From positions 186,001 to 250,000 of the forward strand of contig NZ_CP108393.1 in the NCBI RefSeq assembly GCF_035961655.1: DNA of 64,000 nucleotides. Reading direction: 5' to 3'. Within the stretch, counting starts at the first letter, position 1. The number at the start of each line of letters is the position of its first letter. Positions 39,915 through 48,136 of the stretch are shown piece after piece. This DNA comes from Streptomyces sp. NBC_01317 (lineage in GTDB: Bacteria; Actinomycetota; Actinomycetes; Streptomycetales; Streptomycetaceae). The notes beneath the pieces are model-generated. The model had not been told where the DNA came from and did not search any database. It was given only the letters and a program-made list of their open reading frames with translations. Position numbers and translations under genes: made by a program.

Positions 39915-40865
39915 TCACCTGCTGTCGCGCCATTCGCGCGGGGACATCCCGTACGCCTCCTTGAAGACGCGGCCGAAATGGCTGGCGTTGCCGAACCCCC
40001 AGCGCCGGGCGACCGACGCGATCGTCACGGCTCCCGCGCCCGGCCGCGCGAGGTCCCTGCGGCAGTTCTCCAGCCGGTGCGTCCTGATCCAGTCGCCGAG
40101 GTGGACGCCGGAGCGGGCGAGGATCGCGTACAGATGCCGTACGGACACGTTGTGCCGGCGTGCGATGCGGGCGGCGGTCAGGTCGTGGTCGGCGAGATGC
40201 GCGCGTACGTACTCCATGATCCGTACGTCCAGGGTGGCTTCGAGCGGCTCGCGCGCCGGCCGGGGGTCGGGGAGCCGGGAGGTGAGGGCCGCCCGGATCA
40301 GTTCGATGCTGGCGGTGCCGACGGCGTCCGCGACCGTGAGGTCAGGGACGTGCGGGGTCTCGGCCAGCCGGCGCAGATAGGTCGCCGCGAGGTCGGCCAT
40401 CGGGTGCTCCGTACCGAACCGCAGTGCGGTGAGCCGCCCGAGCGCGTCCGCCGGGAGGGCCAGATCGCTCTGCGCCATGCGGAAGAAGTGCTGGTGGATC
40501 CCCTGCGGCTGGAGCAGCGTGTACGGGACGGTGGTGTCGTAGATCGCGAAGTCGCCGGGCCGCAGCACCGCCTCGCGGCCTCCCTGGACCACCATGCTGG
40601 TGCCGGACACCTGGAGGCCGAGGAACACGCTGGGCGGCAGATCGTCCCGGGCGAGCCGGGGGGTGCGCCGGACGGTGGTGGCGTTGGCCGCGACGGAACA
40701 GACGTTGAGCCGTCCCACGTCGCTGATCACACCGCACACGGCGATGCGGTCGGGCTCCGGCTGGTGTTCGATCTCGACCCGGACGACTGTGTTCCAGATC
40801 GCCTCGCGGATCGCCTCGGCCCGCTCGGCCGGCGCCACCTGCCGCACATCGAGGATGACCACCAT
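39915..40865 (-). CDS. AraC-family transcriptional regulator
   Basis: 316 residues. The N-terminal cupin-like sensing domain (residues 40-190; VFLGLQVSGTSMVVQGGREA; LRPGDFAIYDTTVPY) is followed by two helix-turn-helix units (LTAARIARRHNVSVRHLYAI; VARRWGFGNASHFGRVFK) ending in YGMSPREW, the AraC signature. This is the AraC-binding-like/HTH_18 type common in Streptomyces oxidative-catabolism loci. ATG 40865 has AGAAGG upstream. Its ancestral target may have been the SDR now reduced to a remnant immediately downstream. Confidence 0.88.
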   Translation of the reverse strand: MVVILDVRQVAPAERAEAIREAIWNTVVRVEIEHQPEPDRIAVCGVISDVGRLNVCSVAANATTVRRTPRLARDDLPPSVFLGLQVSGTSMVVQGGREAVLRPGDFAIYDTTVPYTLLQPQGIHQHFFRMAQSDLALPADALGRLTALRFGTEHPMADLAATYLRRLAETPHVPDLTVADAVGTASIELIRAALTSRLPDPRPAREPLEATLDVRIMEYVRAHLADHDLTAARIARRHNVSVRHLYAILARSGVHLGDWIRTHRLENCRRDLARPGAGAVTIASVARRWGFGNASHFGRVFKEAYGMSPREWRDSR

Positions 40866-41031
40866 CCGGCAACCACCTTCTGAACTCGCTCCACGCTGTC
40901 GGCCAGGGCGGGCCGAGTCTATCCGGCGAGGGGGCGGGCGCCGGGGGCTGGAACCGTCGCGGCCCCGGCACGCGTTCTCCTCACAGCGCCGTACGAACCG
41001 GCGTGTTCGGCGAACGGGACGGGTGGTGCCG

Positions 41032-42408
41032 ATGACCGAGTTGGTTCCCGGGGGGAATCTGCCGCTGCCGGACGGGGCGCTGACGATCCAGGTGCCCGGC
41101 CCCTTCGACCTGTCCGTCCTGATCACCGGAGACGGCGGGAAGGTGGCCGGTGACGAGGACTTCGTGTTCTACAACCAGCCGTCGGCCCCCGGGGTCCGGC
41201 TCGGCTCCGGCACCGTCCGGGTGGACCCCCGGCGGCTGCGGGCCGGGGCCGGGCGGCTCACCGTCGTCGTGAGCGCGGCCGATCCGGGTGTCCCGCTCGG
41301 CCGGCTGCCCGTTCCGGCGCTGACGGTCAGCGGCGAGGGCCGGGGTGTCCTGGCCCGGTTCACGCCCGTACGCCCGACGCGTGAGACGGTCCTGCTGCTG
41401 GCGGAGATCTACCGGCGGGGCTCCGCGTGGAAGCTGCGCGCGCTGGGACAGGGGTACGCGGACGGGCTGGGCGGGATCGCCCGTGACTTCGGGGTGGACG
41501 TGGCGGAGGAGGCGGGGGCACCCGCCGCCGTGTCCCCGACGCCGGCCGCATCTCCTGTACGCGCAGCGACCCCGGCCCGCACCACACCTCGGCCGCCCGC
41601 CTCCCCGCAGGCGGCCCTCGCGGACGGTACGGAGGCGGAGTTCGCCGCCCTTGTCCGTACCGAACGGCTCGGGGCCGGCGCCCCGCCCGTGATCGTCGAA
41701 CCCCGGCTCTCGGCGGCGGCCCGAGCCCATGCCGAGGCCATGGCACGGCAGGGCCGGCTGGGCGCGGAGGCGCCGGACGGGACATCGGTCTTCCAGCGGA
41801 TCACGGCGGGCGGGTACCGCTATCTCCGGATCGAGCAGCAGCTGGTCTCAGGACCCCGTACACCGCGTGAGTTCCTGGACTACTGCCGGTCCAACGCCTC
41901 GACCCGAGGTCCGCTGCGGGACTCCGCGTTGACCGACGCCGGGATCGGGCGGGCGGTCGACCCGCGCTCCGGCGACCTCTGCTGGACGGCGCTGTGGGCC
42001 CGGCCCTTCACCGCCGAGGGCCTGGTCAGGATCACGGCCGAGGTGCTCGCCCTGACGAACGCGGAGCGTGGCGCGGCCGGGCTCCGGCCGCTGGCCCCCG
42101 ACCGGCGGCTGGCCGACGCCGCGCAGACGTACAGCGTGGACATGGCCGCGCGGGCCTTCTACTCCCACACCTCACCCGAGGGGCTCGCTCCGTGGGACCG
42201 GGCGGCCGCCGCGGGCGCGCCCCACCGGGGCATCGGCGAGAACATCGCCTGCGGGCAGCGGACGGCGGCCGAGGTGCTGGAGGGGTGGATGAACAGCCCC
42301 GGGCACCGGGCGAACATCCTCAAGCCGGACTTCACCCACCTCGGCGTGGGGTACGCGGGCGGCGGCCCGGCGGGCACGTACTGGACGCAGCTCTTCGGCC
42401 GGATGTGA
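41032..42408 (+). CDS. TerD domain fused to two CAP/SCP domains
   Basis: 458 residues without signal peptide. Residues 1-165 are a TerD-like calcium-binding domain (PFDLSVLITGDGGKVAGDED; VLLLAEIYRRGSAWKLRA), a Thr/Pro/Ala linker follows to about 205, then a degenerate CAP repeat (LSAAARAHAEAMARQGRLG) and a second, well-kept CAP domain (TNAERGAAGLRPLAPD; FYSHTSPEGLAP; WMNSPGHRANIL). The CAP His/Glu pair is in SHTSPEG and GIGENIAC. TerD proteins are cytoplasmic stress proteins, while CAP domains are usually secreted, so the fusion is unusual. ATG 41032 is chosen; the upstream frame lacks a site. No partner ter genes nearby. Confidence 0.8.
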   Translation: MTELVPGGNLPLPDGALTIQVPGPFDLSVLITGDGGKVAGDEDFVFYNQPSAPGVRLGSGTVRVDPRRLRAGAGRLTVVVSAADPGVPLGRLPVPALTVSGEGRGVLARFTPVRPTRETVLLLAEIYRRGSAWKLRALGQGYADGLGGIARDFGVDVAEEAGAPAAVSPTPAASPVRAATPARTTPRPPASPQAALADGTEAEFAALVRTERLGAGAPPVIVEPRLSAAARAHAEAMARQGRLGAEAPDGTSVFQRITAGGYRYLRIEQQLVSGPRTPREFLDYCRSNASTRGPLRDSALTDAGIGRAVDPRSGDLCWTALWARPFTAEGLVRITAEVLALTNAERGAAGLRPLAPDRRLADAAQTYSVDMAARAFYSHTSPEGLAPWDRAAAAGAPHRGIGENIACGQRTAAEVLEGWMNSPGHRANILKPDFTHLGVGYAGGGPAGTYWTQLFGRM

Positions 42409-42518
42409 GCCCGGCGGCGGGCGGACCCGACGAGCGTCGTGAGGGTGCGGTGGACGGTGCTCGGGCCGACCCGTACCTGCTTCACGGTGGAACGCACGGC
42501 GCCCGGTCGTCCGTCATG

Positions 42519-42785
42519 TCAGAGCGCCGCCCGGCCCGTACGACGCCGCTGCGGGACCCGGACGTACGTCGCGGCGTACACGACGGTCGCCGTGGCCAGG
42601 GTTCCGAAGCTGGGCGGCACCTTGGGCACGGCGTAGCCGAGTCCGAGCCCGGTCCACATCTCGGCCACCGCCAGGCCGGCGGAGAGGGCGAGCGCGCGGT
42701 AGGGGCGGGCGGTGAGGCGTTGCGCGGCTCCCGCCGGGGCCGCCAGCAGGCCGAGCATGGCCCATTGCTCAGCTATGAAAATCAT
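42519..42785 (-). CDS. Small membrane protein
   Basis: 88 residues with two or three hydrophobic stretches (EQWAMLGLLAAPAGAAQRL; ALALSAGLAVAEMWTGLGLG; TLATATVVYAATYVRV) and a basic C-terminus (PQRRRTGRAAL). Not recognised. The start ATG 42785 (MIFIAEQ) has a weak GAAG site. It is divergent from an SDR gene 107 bp away. Real-gene evidence is moderate: codon bias holds, but the protein is short. Confidence 0.5.
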   Translation of the reverse strand: MIFIAEQWAMLGLLAAPAGAAQRLTARPYRALALSAGLAVAEMWTGLGLGYAVPKVPPSFGTLATATVVYAATYVRVPQRRRTGRAAL

Positions 42786-42891
42786 TACCACTTCTTGACC
42801 GCTCTCCTGACCGTGTTCCTGGGGCTCTCGGGGACCACGAGATCGCATACTCTCGGGGCTGATCCCCATCGGCAGAAGGGCATGCAGCGCC

Positions 42892-43680
42892 ATGGACATG
42901 GAACTGAGCGGCAGAACAGCGGTCGTGACGGGCGCCGGCCGGGGCATCGGACTGGCCGTGACCCGGGCGCTGGCCGCCGAGGGGGCGCAGGTCGTCGCCG
43001 GCTCCCGTTCGGTCACCGAGGAACTGGAGAAGCTGGCCGGGACCCACGCCGTCCACCCGGTGGCGGTGGATCTCGCGGCCCCCTCGGGGCCCGCCGACCT
43101 GATCGCGCGGGCGGTCGAACTCACCGGTGGGGTCGACGTCCTCGTCAACAACGTCGGCGGGGTGCGTCCCCGCACCGAGGGATTCCTGTCGGTCACGGAC
43201 GACGACTGGGATCACGCGCTGCTGGTCAACCTGATGACGGCGGTACGGACGATCCGGGCCGTCGTCCCGCACTTCCTCGACCGGGGCGCCGGGAACATCG
43301 TGACCATCAGCTCGGTGAACGCCGCGCTCCCCGATCCGCTGGTCGTGGACTACGGCGCGGCCAAGGCGGCGCTGACCAACGTCTGCAAGGCGGTGTCCAA
43401 GGAGTACGGGCCCCGGGGCATCCGGAGCAACACGATCAGTCCGGGGCCCGTCTCCACGGCGCTCTGGCTCGGGGACGGCGGCGTCGCCGCCACCGTGGCG
43501 CGGGCGTCCGGGCAGGACCCGGCCGCCGTAGCCGAGCACGCGGCGGGCGACTCGGTCACCGGGCGGTTCACCCGCCCCGAGGAGGTCGCCGACCTCGTCG
43601 TCTGGCTGGCCGGCGGGCGCGCGTCCAACATCACCGGGACCGACTTCGGCATCGACGGCGGACTGATCACGACCGTCTGA
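42892..43680 (+). CDS. Short-chain dehydrogenase/reductase
   Basis: 262 residues, classical SDR: VVTGAGRGIGLAVTRAL binds NAD(P), NNVGG is the structural Asn block, catalytic Ser in TISSVN and Tyr-Lys in DYGAAKAALTN, then ISPGPVSTALW and the C-terminal DFGIDGGLIT. It reduces or oxidises an alcohol/carbonyl of an unknown substrate. ATG 42892 is used. The GxxGxxG-type glycine pattern is intact, so it is probably functional. It precedes the PP2C phosphatase gene by 115 bp. Confidence 0.9.
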   Translation: MDMELSGRTAVVTGAGRGIGLAVTRALAAEGAQVVAGSRSVTEELEKLAGTHAVHPVAVDLAAPSGPADLIARAVELTGGVDVLVNNVGGVRPRTEGFLSVTDDDWDHALLVNLMTAVRTIRAVVPHFLDRGAGNIVTISSVNAALPDPLVVDYGAAKAALTNVCKAVSKEYGPRGIRSNTISPGPVSTALWLGDGGVAATVARASGQDPAAVAEHAAGDSVTGRFTRPEEVADLVVWLAGGRASNITGTDFGIDGGLITTV

Positions 43681-43780
43681 CCGGGCAGCCCGCCGTACGG
43701 TCCGCCGCCCCGTGATCACCGGCCGGCGGGGGCCTCCCTCCGGCCGCGCGGAACCTCCCCGATGGTGTGAGACTGCCGGT

Positions 43781-43788
43781 AAGGAGGT
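43781..43788 (+). promoter_or_regulatory. Strong ribosome site for the PP2C phosphatase
   Basis: AAGGAGGT at 43781-43788, 7 nt before GTG 43796, is a near-perfect anti-16S match and sets the start inside a longer open frame that begins at 43712. Confidence 0.6.
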
Positions 43789-43795
43789 AATACCG

Positions 43796-45031
43796 GTGGC
43801 CGCCGAATCTTCCGCGACGGGACCCGGCTCCCGCCCCGAACTGGGGCCGGGTCCCGGGCCGGGCGAGGCGCTGCTCGACAAGCTTCTCGGGGAGGCGCAG
43901 GGCGCGGCGCCGATGGACCTGCCGGACCTGGTGGACCGGTGTGCCGCGGCGATCGGTCTCCAGCAGCTCGCGGTGTACGTCATCGACCTCCAGCAGCGTC
44001 ACCTCGTGTCGCTCACCGACGGACTGCCGTCCCTCGACGTGGACTCCTCGACGGCGGGTGAGGCGTACCGGACGCTCTCCCTCCAGATGGAGGAGAGCCA
44101 CCGGGGGGACGAGCTGACCGCGTGGCTGCCGCTGGTCGACGGCGCGGAGCGGCTCGGTGTGCTCGGCATCCGTACGGCGGTGTTCGACGCCACGCGCCTG
44201 CGCCGCTGCCGCATGCTGGCCGCCGTGCTCGCCATGGTGATCACCTCGAAGCGGGCGTACAGCGACAGCTTCGCGCGGCGGGCCCGTTCCGAGCCGATGC
44301 GGCTGCCCGCGGAGATGCTCCGCGCGTTCCTGCCGCCGCGGACCATCGGCAACACGAAGGTCATCTCGACGGGCGTGCTGGAGCCCGCGTACCGCATCGG
44401 CGGTGACGCGTTCGACCACTCGCTGACCCAGTCGACCCTGCACGCGGCGATCCTCGACTCCATGGGCCACAACCTGGCGTCCGGTCTCACGACCGCGGTC
44501 GCGATGGCGGGCTGCCGCAACGCCCGCCGGGCCGGCGCCGATCTGCCGCAGCTCGTCGACACGGTCGACCAGGCGCTCGCGCAGTGGCTGCCCGACCAGT
44601 ACTGCACCGGCATCCTCAGCCAACTCGACCTGAACGATGGTGTGTTCCGGTGGATCAACTGCGGGCATCCGCCGCCGCTGCTCATCCGCGACCGCCGGGT
44701 GCTGGGCCAGGCCCTGGAACGCACCCCCCAGCCGCCGATGGGGCTCGCCGCCCAGTTCTCCGACGCGCCGCACGAGGTCAACGAGGTGGCGCTGGAGGCG
44801 GGCGACCGGGTGCTCTTCTACACGGACGGGGTGACGGAGGCGCGTGTCGACAGCGGCGCGCAGCTCGGCCTCGAACGCTTCACCGACTCGATCATCCGCG
44901 CGACCGCCTCGGGGAAGCTCGCGCCGGAGGCCCTGCGTGTGCTGATCCACTCGATCCTGGACCGGCAGCAGAACCAGCTGCGTGACGACGCGACGATCCT
45001 GCTGATCGAGTGGCTCCCCGCCGGCCGGTGA
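43796..45031 (+). CDS. PP2C/SpoIIE-type serine phosphatase with N-terminal sensory domain
   Basis: 411 residues. The N-terminal 170 residues resemble a GAF-like sensing module (DRCAAAIGLQQLAVYVIDL). The C-terminal PPM domain has its metal-binding residues: RIGGDAFDHS, ILDSMGHN (variant of DGMGHG), FYTDGVTEAR and RDDATILLIEW. Such phosphatases act on anti-sigma-factor antagonists and link stress signals to sigma factors. GTG 43796 follows an AAGGAGGT site. No kinase or antagonist gene is adjacent, so the partner is encoded elsewhere. Confidence 0.88.
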   Translation: MAAESSATGPGSRPELGPGPGPGEALLDKLLGEAQGAAPMDLPDLVDRCAAAIGLQQLAVYVIDLQQRHLVSLTDGLPSLDVDSSTAGEAYRTLSLQMEESHRGDELTAWLPLVDGAERLGVLGIRTAVFDATRLRRCRMLAAVLAMVITSKRAYSDSFARRARSEPMRLPAEMLRAFLPPRTIGNTKVISTGVLEPAYRIGGDAFDHSLTQSTLHAAILDSMGHNLASGLTTAVAMAGCRNARRAGADLPQLVDTVDQALAQWLPDQYCTGILSQLDLNDGVFRWINCGHPPPLLIRDRRVLGQALERTPQPPMGLAAQFSDAPHEVNEVALEAGDRVLFYTDGVTEARVDSGAQLGLERFTDSIIRATASGKLAPEALRVLIHSILDRQQNQLRDDATILLIEWLPAGR

Positions 45032-45058
45032 TCTCCGCGAGGGTACGGGGGTACGAGG

Positions 45059-45430
45059 TCAACTCGCCCTGGTCGCAGGAGAAGCGGGCGCGAAGGTGTC
45101 CATGACCGACCGCAGCTCGGCGCGGGCGGACTCCAGGTCCCTGATCATCCCGTCGAGGCGGCGCAACTCCACGGAGAGCGCGCTACGGAGCTGGGGCGCC
45201 CCGCCGGGAGAGGCCTCCTCCAGGGCCGGGAGCAGCTCGCCGATCTTCGAGCTGCACAGGCCCGCGCCGTAGAGCCGCTGGATCAGGCCGACCCGCGCCA
45301 CCGCCTCCGGTGCGAAGCGCCGTCGGCCGCCGGGGTCGCGCACACTGCACAGGAGGCCCTGCTCCTCGTAGTAGCGCAGCGACCGCACGCTGACGTCGCT
45401 CCGGGCGGCCAGCTCACCGATCCGCAGCAT
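45059..45430 (-). CDS. MerR-family regulator
   Basis: 123 residues. The winged helix (MLRIGELAARSDVSVRSLRY, YEEQGLL) is followed by the second helix pair (RRRFAPEAVARVGLIQRL) and a coiled-coil dimerisation helix (LDGMIRDLESARAELRSVMD). No metal-binding Cys is present in the coil end, so a redox or organic ligand is more likely than a metal. ATG 45430 has GGGGAG 6 nt upstream. It is divergent from the VOC-PhzF gene; the promoter between them has the long 19-bp spacer that MerR proteins untwist to activate transcription. Confidence 0.88.
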   Translation of the reverse strand: MLRIGELAARSDVSVRSLRYYEEQGLLCSVRDPGGRRRFAPEAVARVGLIQRLYGAGLCSSKIGELLPALEEASPGGAPQLRSALSVELRRLDGMIRDLESARAELRSVMDTFAPASPATRAS

Positions 45431-45445
45431 GCCCACTCCCCTGGC

Positions 45446-45476
45446 TTGCACCTCACACCGACGTGAGGATTTAGCT
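45446..45476 (+). promoter_or_regulatory. MerR-type promoter with 19-bp spacer and operator
   Basis: TTGCAC (-35, 45446-45451), a 19-bp spacer and TTAGCT (-10, 45471-45476). The spacer holds the palindrome CCTCAC-N6-GTGAGG (45451-45468). The ATG at 45485 follows 8 bp after the -10 with no ribosome site, so the activated transcript is probably leaderless. Confidence 0.8.
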
Positions 45477-45484
45477 TAACGGGC

Positions 45485-46861
45485 ATGGGAACAGACCGAC
45501 GGACACCAGTGGTACGACAGTTGCGCGTGGTCGTGTCGGCCGCCGACTACGACGAGGCGGTGGCCTTCTACGGGGAGGCGCTCGGCCTCCCGGCCCGGGA
45601 CGCCTTCGCGGGGGAGGGGGGCGCGCGTGTGGTGATCCTGGACGCGGGGCGGGCGACTCTGGAGATCGCCAACCCGGCGCAGGTGGCGATGATCGACGCG
45701 GTGGAGGTGGGCCGGCCGGTCAGCCCGCACCTGCGTCTGGCGTTCGAGGTGGACGACGCGGAGGGCTCGACCCGTACCCTCGTCGACGCCGGGGCGGAGC
45801 TGATCGCGGCACCGACGCGGACCCCCTGGAACTCCCTCAACTCCCGCCTCGGGGCGCCGGGCGGTCTCCAGATCACCTTGTTCCAGGAGGCCGAACCCGA
45901 GGCCGGGGCGGACGCGGACCGTGACACCGGCACCGTGCCCTTCGCGCTGGTGGACGTCTTCGGTGAGGCGTCCCTGACCGGCAACCCGCTCGGCGTGGTG
46001 GACCTCACGGCGTGGGAGCAGCCGGTGGACGAGGAGTGGCTGCGCGAGGTGGCGCGGGAACTGCGGCAGTCCGAGACGACGTTCGTGCTGCCCGGCCAGG
46101 AGGGCGCCCTGCGCGCGCTGCGGTCCTTCACCGCCGGAGGTGTGGAGGTGACCGGGGCCGGACACAACGCCCTGGGTGCGTGGTGGTGGCTGCTGGAGAG
46201 CGGCCGGGTGGCACGCCCGGTGCCGGGCGCCGGGCCCCTGGTCCAGTGGATCGGCGGGCGTGAACTGCCCGTGCTCGTACGGGAGGACGGCGCCCTGGCC
46301 CTGCGGCAGGCGCCCGCCCGGCTGGGCGCGGCGGTCGAGGACGTGGCGGGGCTGGCGGAGGCGGTCGGCCTCTCCCCGGCCGACATCGGCTCGCACCCCG
46401 CACCCCGGGTCGTGGACACCGGGGCGGCCCATCTGATCGTGACCCTGACCTCCCACGCGGCGCTCACCCGGGCGGTCGTGCGGAAGGCCGAACTGGTCGG
46501 GCTCGCCCGGTCCGTCGGCGCGCAGGGGGTGTATCTGGCGTGGCCGGAGGCGGCCTCCACGCGCGGGGCCGGAGTCGCGGGCTCCGGCGAAGTGACCGTC
46601 CACACCCGGTTCTTCAACCCGGGCGCCGGGCTGGACGAGGACCCGGCCACCGGCAGCGCGGCGGGCCCGCTCGGTGCCCTGCTGCGTGACCACGGCCTGC
46701 TCGGGGCCGGGGAGCAACTGACCGTGTCGCAGGGCGCGTCGATGGGCCGGCCGAGCACTCTGCGGGTCACGGTCGGCGACGGTCTGGTGCCGGAGGTCGC
46801 CGGGCGTGGTGTGGTCACGATCGAGGGCCGTATCAAGGCGCCCCCGGCGAAGGCCGGTTGA
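45485..46861 (+). CDS. Fusion of a VOC (glyoxalase-like) domain and a PhzF-family isomerase
   Basis: 458 residues. Residues 1-140 are a VOC domain (LRVVVSAADYDEAVAFYGEA; HLRLAFEVDDAEGSTRTL; GGLQITLFQE), and residues 155-455 are PhzF-like (FALVDVFGEASLTGNPLGVV; RQSETTFVLP with the catalytic Glu; AGHNALGAWWWLLE; DEDPATGSAAGPLGALLRDH). PhzF enzymes are isomerases or epimerase-like. Both halves look complete. The MerR-controlled promoter suggests induction by the substrate or a stress. It could be a detoxifier that senses its substrate through MerR. Confidence 0.82.
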   Translation: MGTDRRTPVVRQLRVVVSAADYDEAVAFYGEALGLPARDAFAGEGGARVVILDAGRATLEIANPAQVAMIDAVEVGRPVSPHLRLAFEVDDAEGSTRTLVDAGAELIAAPTRTPWNSLNSRLGAPGGLQITLFQEAEPEAGADADRDTGTVPFALVDVFGEASLTGNPLGVVDLTAWEQPVDEEWLREVARELRQSETTFVLPGQEGALRALRSFTAGGVEVTGAGHNALGAWWWLLESGRVARPVPGAGPLVQWIGGRELPVLVREDGALALRQAPARLGAAVEDVAGLAEAVGLSPADIGSHPAPRVVDTGAAHLIVTLTSHAALTRAVVRKAELVGLARSVGAQGVYLAWPEAASTRGAGVAGSGEVTVHTRFFNPGAGLDEDPATGSAAGPLGALLRDHGLLGAGEQLTVSQGASMGRPSTLRVTVGDGLVPEVAGRGVVTIEGRIKAPPAKAG

Positions 46862-46867
46862 CCCCCG

Positions 46868-48136
46868 TTACGTCTTCAGCGGGGAGGCCTCAGGGACGGC
46901 GTGCGGGGGTACGGTTCCCGGCCGTCGCCGCGTCACCTCCTCCACCAGCACGTGGTGGTCCGGCGGAGTCGTACGCAACGGCAGGGCGACCAGCAGTCCG
47001 AGCGTGATCCAGACGTAGGCGTTGGCGCCGACGAAGGCGTCCGGGCCGGTCGCGCCGTCGCGCCACAGCCAGACGACACTGCTGCACAGCAGCACGTACA
47101 CCACCGCGCACAGGGTCAGCAGTCCGCTGTCGCGCCGGCCCCCGGGATCCCGGCGCAGGGCGGTGTCGGTCAGGACGACGAGGGCGGGGACGACCCAGAC
47201 CAGGTGGTGCACCCAGGTCACCGGGCTGACCAGGCAGGCGGCCAGTCCGGTCAGCGCGAACCCCGCCCGGTCGTCCCCGCTCCGGACGGCCGCGCGGGCG
47301 CGGTACGCCCACACGGCGAGGACGGCGGCCACACACGCCAGCCACACCGTGTGGCCGGTGTCCTCGGGGCGGAGGCGGGACAGGACCCCTTGGACCGACT
47401 GGTTGGAGACATAGCTGAGTTCGCCCACACGTCCGGTGTCCCACAGCGCCCGCGTCCAGAAGTCCCTGGACGCCCCGGGGTCGAGGGCGGCGGCGAACAG
47501 GGTGGCCGCGGCCGCCGTCCCCGAGGCGACCGCGGCCTGCCTGCGGCGGCCGGTGATCAGCAGATAGCCGATGAAGAGCGCGGGGGTGAGCTTGACCGCG
47601 GTCGCGAGGCCGATGCCGATCCCCGCGTACCGACCCCGCCCGGTGGCCAGCAGCCGGGCGTCGGCGAGGACCAGCGCGACGAGCAGGAGGTTCACCTGGC
47701 CGAAGGTGAAGGTGTCGCGGACCGGTTCGAACAGGCCGAAGAGGCAGCCGATCACCACCCACACGAACCAGCCGCGCCGGCCTTCGCGGCGGACGACAGG
47801 ACCCACCAGCCAGTTCAGCACCAGCGCCGACGCCACGACACTCAGGACCAGGCTGACCGCCACGGCCACCGGCCAGGAGACCAGCGCCATCGGCAGCATG
47901 GAGACGGCCGCGAAGGGCGGGTACGTGAAGCCGTACGACGTACCGGGGCTGAGGTAGTCGTAGATCCGGCCGCCGTGGTGGACCCACTCCCCCACCGCGC
48001 CGTAGTACACACCGACGTCGAAGAAGTCGCGGAACAGCGGGACGGTCGCCAGGAAGACGGCGGTGGCGGCGACCAGGCACACCGCGACGGCGGCCCGCCC
48101 GCCGGGCCGCGCCATGACCAGGCGCGGCCACCTCAC
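46868..48136 (-). CDS. GT87-type polyprenol-phosphate-mannose-dependent mannosyltransferase
   Basis: 422 residues with 9-11 membrane helices. It has the GT-C pattern: DVGVYYGAVGEWVHHGGRIYD in the first large loop with a conserved acidic residue, YGFTYPPFAAVSMLP, then TFGQVNLLLVALVLAD and VTWVHHLVWVVPALV. GT87 proteins use polyprenyl-phosphate mannose for lipoglycan synthesis. GTG 48136 overlaps the upstream MptB-like gene by 4 nt, so both act together. It converges on the VOC-PhzF gene with only 6 bp between the stops. Confidence 0.82.
   Translation of the reverse strand: MRWPRLVMARPGGRAAVAVCLVAATAVFLATVPLFRDFFDVGVYYGAVGEWVHHGGRIYDYLSPGTSYGFTYPPFAAVSMLPMALVSWPVAVAVSLVLSVVASALVLNWLVGPVVRREGRRGWFVWVVIGCLFGLFEPVRDTFTFGQVNLLLVALVLADARLLATGRGRYAGIGIGLATAVKLTPALFIGYLLITGRRRQAAVASGTAAAATLFAAALDPGASRDFWTRALWDTGRVGELSYVSNQSVQGVLSRLRPEDTGHTVWLACVAAVLAVWAYRARAAVRSGDDRAGFALTGLAACLVSPVTWVHHLVWVVPALVVLTDTALRRDPGGRRDSGLLTLCAVVYVLLCSSVVWLWRDGATGPDAFVGANAYVWITLGLLVALPLRTTPPDHHVLVEEVTRRRPGTVPPHAVPEASPLKT

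Noticed and set aside
39595..39933. Intact 112-residue gene beginning at ATG 39933
   Set aside because: The start lies inside the AraC gene and the N-terminal third has no SDR similarity; only the C-terminal part looks like a gene remnant.
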